Origin: Ichthyophis bannanicus
Taxonomy: Eukaryota; Chordata; Amphibia; Gymnophiona; Ichthyophiidae
Direction of reading: 5' to 3'
Assembly: GCA_033557465.1 (NCBI GenBank)
Contig: CM066033.1
Coordinates: 18,787,080-18,851,079, forward strand
Length of the DNA: 64,000 bases
Shown piece by piece: positions 10,801 through 21,948 of this stretch; the first letter of the stretch is position 1, and every line of letters starts with the position of its first letter. The notes beneath the pieces were generated by a model that was not told the origin of the DNA, did no database searches, and saw only the letters and a program-made list of their open reading frames with translations. Both the position numbers and the translations under genes were made by a program.

Positions 10801-11365
10801 GTGATACTGGGTACAAATTATATCATAATGACAGAGCGCAACCCCTCCACCCATTTTATCTACTCTGTTAGAGAGGGCTTTGAGTCACACAGGATTAAAA
10901 TTTTGCAGGAAACAAAATACACTATAGAATCTCTATTGATTAAAATGCCATGTAAAAAGAGGAAGGCGATGGCATTGGGGGTGTACTACCGACCTGGTCA
11001 GAATGAACAGATGGATGATGAAATGCTCAAAGAAATCAGGGAAGCTAACAAAAGTTACAATGTAGTAATAATTGTAGGTGATTTCATTTACCCTGGTATC
11101 AACTGGTTCACTGTCATGGCAGATAAAGTTTCTAGATGAAATAAATGACTGCCTCTTGGAGCAGCTGGTTAATCAACCGACAAGAGGGGAAGCCATTTTG
11201 GACCTAGTCCTTAGTGGAACCCAAGATCTGGTGCAAGGGATAAGGATGTTGGGGACACTTGGCAATAGTGATCATAGCGTGATCGCGTTTGATTTAATAA
11301 ATGGAGGAAGGACAGCAGGGAAATCCATAGTACTGCCTTTTATTAAAACATTTTTTTATTTATAG
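10801..11365 (+). pseudogene. CR1 endonuclease domain fragment
   Basis: Two overlapping frames give the C-terminal half of an AP-type endonuclease: 'GVYYRPGQN', 'VGDFIYPGINW', 'LVNQPTRGEAILDLVLSGTQDLV' and 'LGNSDHSVIAFDL'. These contain the catalytic Asp and the SDH motif. A frameshift lies at about 11110-11130, and the half-L1 insertion cuts the frame after 11328. The last codons of the listed span come from the inserted DNA. Confidence 0.8.
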
Positions 11366-12936
11366 AGTTTTACAGTAACAATCAAGCATAATCGCTTGTA
11401 CAGAAAACAAAACCTTGCAAATTAAACAATCAGTAAAAAGAAAAATATCTTATGAATCATACATACAAGCGCATGGTTAGCCCACAATACTGGGGGGAAG
11501 GGGGGTCAGCCAGGAAAACAAGATACAAGGATAAGTGCATCCTTGATCCAAAAGGAAAATTAATCAGGAATAAAGACAGAGGCGTGGGACAGAGATATAC
11601 CAATATGATGAGAACAGTCACTGAGGAGAAGAAGTCACAATCCGAGAACTAATAAACAATGATAACTCTTCAGGCTGAAAAAATACATACTTGCTATCCT
11701 TAAAAGAAATAATACATTTGCATTGAAATCTCAATATAAATGAAGCACCAATCTGAACCGCACCTGGTCTCAGCAACAAAAAGCCCTCCGCCGTTTCTGA
11801 GTCTCCTTTGAGACGTCAGGGAACATCACAACCCTCTTCCCCATAAATAGCATTGAACGTTTCCTAAAATATAATTTTAATATCCAATCTCTATCTGATG
11901 AAATCGCAAAAGTCACTAACATTGTGGAGACAGTTAAATCAGCTTCCTTAGGTGACTGCAAACGAGCAGAAACATCCAGAACATCCTTATCTATAGCACC
12001 CTCAACTAACTTTCCTTCCTTTTTACACTGAGGTAGGAAATAAGCTTTCACTACTGAGGGAATTAATTCAGATGGAACATTTAAAACTTCCTGCATATAT
12101 TTTTTAAATACTTCAATCGGGAACAGCGATGGTGTCATAGGAAAATTCAACAGGCGAATATTAGAAGCTCTCACTGCATTCTCTAAATTTGCCTATTTCA
12201 TTCTTACTGAAACATTGTCCTTCATACGAGAATCATTCACTAATGATAACTGAGTCATTTGCTGTTCCCCAGCATCCGTCTTCAAACGAAGGTTAGCCAA
12301 CTCTCCCTGGACACCAAAAGACACAGTTTCTAGCTTTTCCAACCGCTGCGTTGTTAACTCAATTTGCTTGCTAACAGCTGAGGAAAGCTGTGAAATTGCT
12401 TCCCAAATTGTCTCTAGGGATATCTCTTTGGGGCGGTGCAGAAAAGTACCTTTAGCAATATCAGCCGACGAAAGAAAAGACTTTACTTCGAATCCTTCAA
12501 CTCTGCGAGATGACAAATCCACCCCCAAGATTAAAGACGGGACCATATCCACAGCCGTCATCTCCGAGGGCTGCTCTCCGGGGCTTTCTTCCAACGAGGC
12601 CCGCACACCAGACGCATCACCACCCTCTCCGGGGGGGGGCAGCCTCTCCTCTCGCAGGAAGAGGCACCGGGCAGGTCCCGCGTGGGGGAGGAAGCCGCTC
12701 ATCAGGGGAGAGAGACACCTCTAGGGCAGGCAACGGCGGGGCCACTACATCCGCCGTCGCAGCACCCGCTCTAATCTCCCGCTTCTGCATCTCTGTCAGC
12801 TGGACGAAACGATCCATTGGACCCTTGGAATTGGCAGGTAAAGGCTCCGCGGGAGGAACCTTTGATTTGCCTTTGCGTTTAGGCATGTTCAGCTCGGACG
12901 CTCATGCCGCCATCTTAGCATAGCCACTCCCCCCAC
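11343..12936 (-). mobile_element. ORF1-only 'half-L1' element, copy 1
   Basis: This 1594-bp insertion is flanked by the 14-bp duplication AGTACTGCCTTTTA (11329-11342, 12937-12950). On the minus strand it starts with a short 5' UTR, carries one ORF1-like coding region and ends in an AT-rich tail (T-run near 11350). It contains no endonuclease or reverse transcriptase. The structure resembles the HAL1 elements known from mammals. A related copy lies at 46227-47715. Confidence 0.85.
11770..12886 (-). pseudogene. Half-L1 ORF1 protein, broken
   Basis: Three successive minus-strand frames (12886, 12702-12193 and 12174-11770) together read as an ORF1p: a basic N-terminus ('MPKRKGKSK'), a heptad-rich coiled coil ('LETIWEAISQLSSAVSKQIE'), then an RRM-like part with 'ASNIRLLNFP' and a C-terminal part with 'SSDRDWILKLYFRKR'. 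At least two breaks separate the parts. The coiled coil and core are recognisably the same as in the copy at 46241-47223. The protein presumably binds RNA; nothing suggests another function. Confidence 0.75.
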
Positions 12937-13194
12937 AGTACTGCCTTTTAACTTTCAAAAGGGAAACTATGATAAAATGAGAGAAATAGTCAAGAAAAAA
13001 GCTAAAAAGGAGCAGCAGTGAAGGTTAAAAATTTACATCAAGCATGGGTGTTGTTTTAAAAATACTATCTTGGAAGCCCAGACCAGCTATATTCCAGGCT
13101 TTAAGAAAAGTGAAAAGAAGTCCAAAACCCTGCCAGCATGGTTTAAAGGTGAGGTCAAAGAGGCTGTTGTAGCAAAAAAAAAATCTTTCAGGAA

Positions 13195-14748
13195 ATGTAT
13201 TTAACAGGTTTTATATACTGCCTTGAACAATTTTCAGAAGACTGTGTTCGTGAGAAACTAGCTCAACTTAAAGTAGACAAAGCGATGGGACCGGATGGGA
13301 TACACCCTAGAATACTGAGGGAACTTGGGGACGTTCTAGCAGCTCCACTGACTGACCTTTTCAATGCCTCGTTGGAGTCGGGAGTGGTGCCAAAGGACTG
13401 GAGAGAGGCTCATGTGGTGCCTTTACACAAAAGCGGAAGTAAGGATGTGGTTGAAAACTACAGGCCGGTTAGTTTAACTTCGGTGGTGAGTAAATTATTG
13501 GAAACGCTGCTGAAAGAGAAAATAGTGAGGTTTCTGGAGTCCAGCAGATTACAGGATCCGAGGCAGCATGGATTCACCAGAGGCAGGTCTTGTCAGACAA
13601 ATCTGATTGATTTCTTTGACTGTGTGACCAGGGAGTTGGACCGAGGGAGAGCCCTAGATGTGGTGTATTTAGATTTCAGTAAAGCCTTTGACACTGTTCC
13701 TCACAGGCGACTTATAAACAAACTGAGCACCCTAGGGATGGACCCTAAAGTTACTGCTTGGGTTAGAAATTGGTTGGGTAGGAGGCGACAAAGGGTACAA
13801 GTAAATGGACCTCACTCTGAGGAGAAGGATGTTACCATTGGTGTGCCCCAGGGATCTGTCCTTGGTCCGATCCTTTTTAACATCTTTGTTAGTGATATAG
13901 CGGAAGGGCTGTCGGGTAAGGTTTGCCTCTTTGCAGATGATACCAAAATCTGCAATACAGTAGACACCCAGGAAGGGGTAGATAACATGAGGAGGGATCT
14001 AGCTAAGCTTGAAGAATGGTCTAGAATTTGGCAGCTGGGATTTAATGTTAGAAAATGTAAGGTCATGCATTTGGGCTGCAGCAATCCAAGGGAGCAATAC
14101 AGTATAGGAGGTGAAGTACTTTTGTCCACTAAAGAAGAGCGGGACCTAGGCGTGGTTGTGTCTGATGATCTTAAAGTAGCTAAACAGGTAGAAAAGGCGA
14201 CGGCAAAAGCTAGAAGGATGCTTGGGTGCATACGGAGAGGGATGTCTAGCAGAAAAAAGGAGGTGATAATGCCTCTGTATAAGTCTTTGGTGCGACCTCA
14301 TTTGGAGTATGGTGTGCAATTCTGGAGACCGCACCTTCAAAAGGATGTGAACAGGATGGAGTCGGTGCAGAGGGTGGCTACTAAAATGATTAGTGGGCTT
14401 CATTATAAAGCATATGAGGACAGACTTAAGGATCTTAATATGTACACCTTAGAGGAAAGGCGGGATAGAGGTGATATGATTGAGATGTTTAAATACCTCC
14501 GTGGCATAAATGTTCAGGGAGAGAGCCTCTTTCAATTGAAAACAAGTTCTGCTACGACGGGACATGGGATGAGGGTGAAGGGAGATAGATTCAGGAGTGA
14601 TATGCGGAAATATTTCTTTACGGAAAGAGTAGTGGATCCGTGGAATAGTCTCCCAGTGGAGGTGGTAGAGATGAGGACAGTAACTGACTTCAAAAAAGCA
14701 TGGGACCAACACAGAGGATCTCTAAAGGTAAAAAGTGGACCGTTGTAG
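13195..14748 (+). CDS. CR1-type reverse transcriptase (517 aa, 5' truncated)
   Basis: This is the RT and C-terminal domain of CR1 ORF2p. Motifs in order are 'MGPDGIHPRIL', 'ENYRPVSLTSV', 'QHGFTRGRSCQTNL', 'VYLDFSKAFDTVPH', 'GVPQGSVLGPILFNIF' and catalytic 'FADDTK', followed by the thumb and the typical tail 'TLEERRDRGDMIEMFKYL' and 'WNSLPVEVV'. The frame is unbroken over the whole RT. The listed ATG is only the first in frame; the natural protein starts upstream in the lost endonuclease part. The 3' UTR to 14820 is short. Confidence 0.9.
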   Translation: MYLTGFIYCLEQFSEDCVREKLAQLKVDKAMGPDGIHPRILRELGDVLAAPLTDLFNASLESGVVPKDWREAHVVPLHKSGSKDVVENYRPVSLTSVVSKLLETLLKEKIVRFLESSRLQDPRQHGFTRGRSCQTNLIDFFDCVTRELDRGRALDVVYLDFSKAFDTVPHRRLINKLSTLGMDPKVTAWVRNWLGRRRQRVQVNGPHSEEKDVTIGVPQGSVLGPILFNIFVSDIAEGLSGKVCLFADDTKICNTVDTQEGVDNMRRDLAKLEEWSRIWQLGFNVRKCKVMHLGCSNPREQYSIGGEVLLSTKEERDLGVVVSDDLKVAKQVEKATAKARRMLGCIRRGMSSRKKEVIMPLYKSLVRPHLEYGVQFWRPHLQKDVNRMESVQRVATKMISGLHYKAYEDRLKDLNMYTLEERRDRGDMIEMFKYLRGINVQGESLFQLKTSSATTGHGMRVKGDRFRSDMRKYFFTERVVDPWNSLPVEVVEMRTVTDFKKAWDQHRGSLKVKSGPL

Positions 14749-14820
14749 TTGTTGATATGGAAGGACAGACTAGATAGGCCATGTGGTCTTTTTCTGTCAT
14801 CATGTTTCTATGTTTCTATG

Positions 14821-15640
14821 TCCTATAATCAAAGCGATTTACATGATAAAAAAAAAACATGATACATGACAGTTATACATTAGTCGTGTGGGGTTGGGGA
14901 CATGCGGGAGGTTCTTGATAGCAACTTTTTTACAAAGAGGCGTATATACAATATTTACAAATGTCATGATTTGAGTCAGCTGATTAGGGGGGGGGAGGGG
15001 TCAATGGGAGGAGGGGGAGTTGTGCATTAAGTGACGGCTCCGTAGTATTCTATGAAAAGATAAGTTTTGAGTTTCTTTCTGAAGACTTTGCCATCAGTGG
15101 TGGCTCTCAGGTCATATGGAAGGGAGTTCCAGAGGGCCGGTACTGCTAGTGACAATGCTCTTGCAGATGTGGATTGGGTGGTTTTAGATTAGATGCTAGA
15201 GGTCTGAATGGTTTCCACTCTGTTACGTTGTCTGGGTCTTGTGCTTGTGTTCATGTTCACGAGAATGTCAGGGGACAAGTTGTGCTGGATCTTGTATATG
15301 TTGAGATCTATTTTGAATTTGATCCCGGAGGCGATCGGAAGCCAATGCAGTTGGCTCGGGGGGAGGGAGGTATTTATGATCCGGTGATGATGCGGGCAGC
15401 AGAATTTTGTGCCATCTGTAGGGGTCTGATTGTTTGGGTGGTCCATGTAATAGTCCAGGAAATAGAAAAAGGAGGCAAAAGATGAAAACTGGAAACATAA
15501 GCACTGGCAAGTTAGATGCAAGTAATTGATAAGGCAGGCAAAGAGAGAATTTGAGAAGAAGCTTGCTGTGAAAGCAAAAACGCACAGGGCCCGATTCCAT
15601 CCTGGATGTCCTGGCCCTCTGTGTGCCCGGTCGGAATCGG
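14821..15640 (-). pseudogene. L2-type LINE fragment
   Basis: The minus strand encodes scraps of an L2-type C-terminus, for example 'LHWLPIASGIKFKIDLNIYK', and ends (at low coordinates) with an A-rich stretch. The same type of tail is seen in the longer copy at 55560-57330. Frames are broken throughout. Confidence 0.65.
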
Positions 15641-16189
15641 ACACAGAGAGTTAGCCATGATTCTGATCATGTGGGGCACGTCTAGCCCTGTGGGATCAGA
15701 ATTGCGTACTGGCCTGTACGTGCAGGACAGGAACTCGATCCCAGTCAGCCTGCACATACAGGCCTTGCCCGGATAACTCAGTCAGGGCTCCTGAATGCAG
15801 CCGTGGCACCATGATGTCCAGGCGCTATGGCACCGTGTCTCCATTCAAGAACCGTGATCCCTGGCCCCCAAACAGATTTTGCATTCCCCGCAGCCCAACC
15901 CCCAATCTGGCGCCCCAAGGCCAGGTTCGGTCTGTGGGGAATCTCCTCTACCCCCTCCTACTTCTTTCAATGCCCAGGCCTGCTGTTCCCTGCTGATTAG
16001 GGGAACTTATTCTATCTCAGAGGTGGAATAAGTTTCCCGTACAGTCTGCTGGCCCCGGACATACAGGGCCGACATTGGAATCGGCTCTGTATATCCGGGG
16101 CCACTTCTCGCCCTCACGCCACCCCCATCTAACCACCCCATACAAAATGCAGGGAAATTAGTCAGGGTCGGCAGAGGGGACGAATAGCA
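15641..16189. other. Unassigned sequence with imperfect inverted repeats
   Basis: I see no gene here. 16050-16072 and 16081-16103 form an imperfect hairpin (about 21 of 23 pairs) around 'GGCCCCGGA'. A shorter pair of arms around 'CTCTGTGT' lies near 15615-15655. This could be a small non-autonomous DNA transposon, but no clean ends or target duplication were found. Confidence 0.35.
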
Positions 16190-17975
16190 GGAATGGACGA
16201 CCATGATAGTGTAGACTTTTTCAAGTACATTCATAGCAAAAAACCTGGGACAGAGTCAGTTACACCATTAGATGACAGAGGGGTAAAAGGGGCACTAAGA
16301 GGGGACATAGCCATAGCGGAGAAACTGAATGAACTCTTTGCTTCGGTCTTTACTGAAGAAGATGTAAGGAAGTTACCCATGAGTGAAATTGTATTTAAAG
16401 ATGATACATCAGAAGATTTGAAAGAAATAGCAATAAATCATGAAGGTATATTGCAACTATTTGATAAAGAGTAGCAAATTACCTGGACTAGATGGTATAC
16501 ATCCGAAAGAACTGAAATATGAGACTGTAGAGCTACTATTAGTAATCTGTAGTACCTGAAAATTGGAGAATAGACAATGTAACGCCAATTTTTGAAAAGG
16601 GTTCCAGGGGTGATCCGGGAAATTACAGGCTGGTGAGCCTGATGTCAGATGCCGGCAAAATGGTAGAAACCATTATAAAAAACCAAATTACTGAACAGGT
16701 AGATAGTCATGGTTTGATGGGAGAAGGCCAACATGGCTTTAGCCAAGGAACGTCTTGTTGTACTAACCTGTTATATTTTTTTTGAAGGTGTGAATAAACA
16801 GGTAGACAAAGATGAGCCAGTCAATAGTGTATCTGTATTTTCAGAAAGCCTTTGACAAGGTCCCTCATGAGAGACTCTTGTTGAAGTTAAAAAGCCATGG
16901 GATAGGAGGTAGTGTATTATTGTGGATCAGGAACTGGTTAAAAGATAGAAAGCAGAAGATAGGCTGAATGGCCAATTTTCTCAATGGAGAAAGGTGAATA
17001 ATGCAGTACCACAGGGATCTGAGATGGGTCTGCTGCTTTTTAACAGATTTATAAATTACCTGGAAATGGGAATAACAAGTGAGGGAGTCAAATTTGTAGA
17101 TGACCCAAAATTAATCAAAGTTGTTAAAATCCAAGAGGATTGTGAAAAATTTCAAGAGGACCTTGATATATTGGAAGACTGGACGTTCAAATGTCAGATG
17201 AACTTTAATGTGGACACATGCAAAGTTATGCACCTAGGAAAGAACAAGCCAAACTAAAGTTACATGATGTAAGGTTTCACATTAGGAACCACCACCTGGG
17301 AAAAAGATTTAGGTGTCATCGAGGATAGCACATTGAAATCCTCCGCCCAGTGTGCAGTAGCAGCCAGGAAGCCAACTAAGATGCTAGGAATCATAAGGCA
17401 AGGCATGGAGAATAAAACAAAGAATATTATAATGCCTCTTTTCGTTCCATGGTGCGACCACACCTTGAATATGAGGAGAAGTTTAAAAGCTTAGGGCTCT
17501 TCAACCTAGAAAACAGTCAGCTGAGGGGAGATATGATAGAGGTCTATAAATTAATGAATAGAGTGGAACAGGTAAACGTAGATCAATTTTTTACGCCATC
17601 AAAAAGTAGAAAGACTAGGGGACATGCAATGAAGCTATGGTGTAACCCATTTAAGACTAATAAGAGGAAATATTGTTTCATTTAACACATAATCAAACTC
17701 TAGCATTCATTACTGGAGGATGTACTAAAATCTGCTCGTGTAGCTGGGTTTGAAAAAGTTTTGGACAAATTCCTGGAGGAAAGATCCATAAACCATTAAC
17801 AAAGGAGACCCGGGTAATGCAGTGCTTGCCCCAATAAAAGCATTCTGGAACCTGTATGTCTTTTTGGGAAACTGCTAGGTACCTGTAACTTGGATTGGCC
17901 ACTGTTGGAAACAAGATACTGGGCTTGATGGATCTTGGTCTGACCTAGTATGACATTTCTTATGTTCCTATGAAT
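16190..17975 (+). pseudogene. Decayed CR1 LINE
   Basis: A CR1 reverse transcriptase relic. It begins with the linker 'DFFKYIHSKKP' and 'LNELFASVFTEED', then 'GNYRLVSLMSD', 'GQHGFSQGTSC', 'FQKAFDKVPHE' and 'FVDDPKLI' (catalytic FADD changed to FVDD). The 3' UTR ends at 'TATGTTCCTATG'. At least four frameshifts or stops are present. The 3' end belongs to the same subfamily as 297-660. Confidence 0.85.
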
Positions 17976-18310
17976 ATAACTAGTCCATCTGGGAGTTGCA
18001 GAGTCTTTCGCAAATTCTCAGTGGACTTTAGTAGGTATAATGTGAGTGAAGGGATTGAGGGCGGAGGCTAGAGGTGAGGATGAGACACCCAGAACCAGTA
18101 GGATGAAATCCAGTGGTCTGTTCTTCTCTCTTCATGTGCTATTTCTGACTTGTACCAGTCTACAAGCAAAACCAGCTCCCATTTCTTTTATACTGTATGG
18201 CTCCTTAGCCCAGCAAATATCTTTGAAGAATTCTATGGGAATAATTCCTTATCTGTGTCCTTCTCTATAGCTGTAAAATTAGTAATCTTACTTTCACTTA
18301 TATTCAATAG
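17976..18310. other. Non-coding sequence upstream of the zinc-finger exon
   Basis: I see no gene. The segment ends in a pyrimidine-rich stretch and 'TTCAATAG' at 18303-18310, a plausible splice acceptor for the following exon. Confidence 0.4.
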
Positions 18311-19572
18311 ATAATGGATCCAGACATAACAGTGAGAGAATGGAAATGTTTAATGGGCAACAGAGGAAGAAATGGAAACAGAGGGACCCTTCCAGAACAG
18401 ATCCTTCAGCTGACTGTGAAGAAGATATCGGTACCGTAACATTGCCAAGAGGGAAAGAAAAAGCTCAAAAAAGAGAGAGCCCCAGCACATACACTGAAAA
18501 AGAGGATAATTCCAATCAGTGTCCAAATTTTGAACAAAGTAAGAGACTGAATGAAGAATGGAAACCATTGCAATGTACAGCATGTGAAGAAAGATTCACT
18601 GAAAAGCCAAACCTGACCGCAGAAAAACTGTTTCACAGTCAAGTCAAGCCATTCCAGGGTACAGAAAGTAAAAAATATTTTACACACAGGTCACAACTTA
18701 AAATTTATCAGACATTTCTCAAAACACAGAAACCAATTGAATTCTTGCAGTGTGATAAAAATTTCAATCAAAAAGTTAACTTAAGGACTCCTGAAAGAAA
18801 CCACACTAGAGACAAACTCTTTAAATGTTCTCACTGTGGAAAATGTTTTAAATCAAAATCACATCAAAGAAGCCATGAAATACTTCATAGTAGACTGAAA
18901 CGATTTAAATGTTCTGAATATGATAAATGCTTCATGAAAAAAAGTAATCTACAAATTCATGAGAGAATACACACTGGAGAGAAACCATTTAAATGTTCTG
19001 AATGTGATAAATGTTTCATGGAAAAAAGTAATCTAAAAGCTCATGAGAGAATACACACTGGAGAGAAACCATTTAAATGTTCTGAATGTGAGAAAAGCTT
19101 CAAACAAAAAAGTAAACTACAAATTCATGAGAGAATACACACTGGAGAGAAACCATTTAAATGTTCTGAATGTGATAAATGTTTCATGGAAAAAAGTAAT
19201 CTAAAAGCTCATGAGAGAATACACACTGGAGAGAAACCATTTAAATGTTCTGAATGTGAGAAAAGCTTCAAACAAAAAAGTACACTACAAATTCATGAGA
19301 GAATACACACTGGAGAGAAACCATTTAAATGTTCTGAATGTGAGAAAAGCTTCAAACATAAAAGTAGTCTACGACGTCATGAGAGAATACACACTGGAGA
19401 GAAACCATTTAAATGTTCTGAATGTGAGAAAAGCTTCAAACATAAAAGTAGTCTACAAAGTCATGAGAGAATACACACTGGAGAGAAACCATTTAAATGT
19501 TCTGAATGTGAGAAAAGCTTCAAACATAAAAGTAGTCTACAAAGTCATGAGAGAATACACACTGGGGAGTAA
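18311..19572 (+). CDS. C2H2 zinc-finger protein, terminal exon, truncated
   Basis: This is probably the last exon of a multi-zinc-finger DNA-binding protein. The frame (first ATG 18340, 410 aa) has a charged linker (residues 1-165) with two or three degenerate fingers. Nine fingers of the form C-x2-C-x12-H-x3-H joined by 'HTGEKPF' follow. Finger 2 has lost its second cysteine ('CSEYDKC'). Fingers 3+4 and 5+6 are near-identical pairs, and fingers 8 and 9 are identical. The frame ends at TAA 19570-19572, where the linker 'TGEKPF' requires lysine, so the stop is likely a mutation. No KRAB or SCAN box is in the window; it would lie in upstream exons. Confidence 0.8.
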
Positions 19573-20610
19573 CCATTTAAATGTTCTGAATGTCATAAAA
19601 GCTTCAATCGAAAAGGTAATCTACAGTTTCATGAAAAAAATACACACTGGAGAAAAACCATGTCAATGTTCACAATGTGATCGAGGTTTGCTACTAAAGC
19701 TAGCCTAAGAATTCACACTGGAAAGAAGCAATTTAAATGTTCTCAATGTGTTAAAAGCTTTACTTGTAAAAGTGGCCTAAAACGTCATGAAAGAGTAAAC
19801 TCTGGAGAGAAATGATTTAAGTGTTCTGAATGTGATAAATGTTTCATAGCAAAATTTGATCAGAAAATACATGAACAAATTCATCGTGGACTGAAACCAT
19901 TTAAATGTCCTACTTTGATAAAAGCTTCAATTAAAAAATTAGTCTGCAAATGCATGAGAGAATAAACACTCTCGTGTAACAATTTAAATGTTCTGACTGT
20001 GATAAAAGCTTAAAGCGAAAAGGTAATCTAAAAATGCATGAAATACATACTAGCAAAAAATTAGCCATGCTGGTTACATCTTACAAACTCTAGAAGGAAG
20101 CTTTTTTGGCACAATGCAAGTACTAAGCCGAGCATTAGCAGTAAATTTGAGAGACTGAAATCATTCTCCATACACCCTGGCTTAGAAGTGAGGTTCATGA
20201 CTGTTATAGTATGCGCAGAACTAGCCCATTTGGAGAAACCGCCCCGAGAAAAAACATTTAAATGTTCACAATGCGATAAGAGGTTTGCTAACAAAGCTAG
20301 CCTAAGAATTCATGAAAGAATACATACTGGAGAGAAGGCATCTAAATGTTCTCAGTGTATTAAAAACTTTACTTATAAAACTGGCCTAAAAATTCATGAA
20401 AGAGTACAATCTGGAGAGAAATGAGTTGAGATCTGAATGTAATAAACATTTTATTATATCAAAATCAGATCAAAGAAAGCATGAAATAATTCATAGTGGA
20501 CTGGAACAATTTAAATATTATGAATGTGATAAAAGCTTCAATCAAAAAAGTAATCTGCACATGCATGAAAGAATCCACACTGGAGATCACACTCCACATA
20601 CCTTGGCTTA
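19573..20610 (+). pseudogene. Decayed continuation of the zinc-finger array
   Basis: More C2H2 units continue past the stop, in several frames. 'FKCSECHKSFNRKGNLQFHE' lies directly after it, two clean fingers lie at about 20256-20424 ('FKCSQCDKRFANKASLRIHE') and one at 20505-20590. Stops and frameshifts separate them, so they are unlikely to be translated with the first nine fingers. An internal 165-bp segment (20056-20220) recurs at 21550-21715. Confidence 0.75.
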
Positions 20611-21948
20611 GAAGTGAGGTTCATGACTGTCATGGTATGCGCAAAACTAATAATTAACAACGTAAGTAATCTATGAATATTGTTCCCAAAATGATTTTTT
20701 TCTAATTATTCTTTCACCCTAATGATGACACCAAATGCAATTTGAAAAAACTCAAACAAATTGAAAAACCTTATATAAAAGAAGGGGAAAGGACCTCAGT
20801 TTTGTGCCTTAAATCAAAATTAGGATCCTTTGTTTGGTTCTAGGTCACTCATCCTCATAAGTCATAAACACCCCTTCACTATAACTTATTTGATTTGATT
20901 TGGTTGCAAGCCTATAATCATCAATGCATCAAACAATTTGAAAACTTAACTTCACAGCTGAAGCTAGTAGTGGTACACTCAATGTGGCTGCGTAGCGCAA
21001 GGAAGGCGCTTCAGGAGTGTAACCAAAAGACTCAAAAAAATATATAGAAAAGCTGTCATCATCCTTTCTTAATACTAACAAATGTATGTATAAAACGACT
21101 TTTGAAAATCAACATGTTTAAGAATAAAAAGAATAGGATCATATGTTACTTAAAAACTGCTATATAGGCTGCTTATGTTAAAGTCTCTTCAGTGGTCACT
21201 AGTATTGAATAACAAATCATGGGAAATAATTTTCACAAATATCACTTGTTAAAGCCTTTTTAATATGCACAAAACTAATTCATTTAGAGAAACTGTTTGA
21301 AGAGAAACCAGTTACATGTTTTGAATGTGATAAAAAGATTGCTAACAAAGCTAGCTAGACTGAGAATTAATGACAGCACACACACTGGAGAGAGGTGTCT
21401 ATACCAAGTGATTATTCTGTGACTCATGTGGAGAGGGAGAAGATTCTGAAGCACCAAGAAAATGTGGCAAAAAGACAGAAATATATCCTATCATTGTGAG
21501 AGCCACAAGCTTGATGAACGAGAACTTCAAGTCACATATTAACAAATTGCCCATATATGTTATGTCTTATGAACTCCAGAAGGAAACTCTCTTGGCACAA
21601 TGCAACTACTAAGGCAAGCATTAGCAGTAAATCCTAGAGACTGAGTTGACACTTTACATACCCTGGCTTAGGAGTGAGGTTCATGAGTGTCATAGTATGT
21701 GCAAACGTAAATAAACGAAACCAAAAAACAATGGGTCAAACAAAACGCAACACCTCAAAAGGTGCCAAGAAAAGTGTGTGTGTGTGTGTGTGTGTGTGTA
21801 GGGAAAGTTAGGCATCCACAGGCATCACTTCGGACTCTTAACTGCAGGTATCGGATCACCTCAGCCTCATCATTCGACTCCACCTCCCAACAAATAAGCA
21901 ATCTTTACATTAACTTAATATGATCTTTGTGAAAAATGTTTTAAAACT
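20611..21948. repeat. Zinc-finger-derived repeats and (TG)n, no gene
   Basis: This stretch holds scraps of further zinc-finger coding sequence (near 21290-21400), a diverged second copy of the segment at 20056-20220 (21550-21715), and a (TG)n microsatellite at about 21774-21799. No usable reading frame is present. The A2 LTR element begins at 21949. Confidence 0.55.

Larger units (their letters stand above)
10735..14820 (+). mobile_element. CR1-type LINE, interrupted by a half-L1
   Basis: The element begins inside the endonuclease domain (5' truncated) and ends at 14820 in a 'TTTCTATG' direct repeat, the CR1-type 3' end. The endonuclease part is 10801-11328 and the RT part 13195-14748. Between them lies a 1.6-kb insertion with a 14-bp duplication (11329-11342 and 12937-12950). 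Without it the two coding parts are nearer, but a further internal loss around 13040-13195 is likely, because no continuous frame links them. Confidence 0.85.

Noticed and set aside
19211..19708. 165-codon ORF with repeated 'YTLERNHLNVLNVRKAS'
   Set aside because: It is the out-of-frame shadow of the zinc-finger repeats; the periodicity comes from the 84-bp units.
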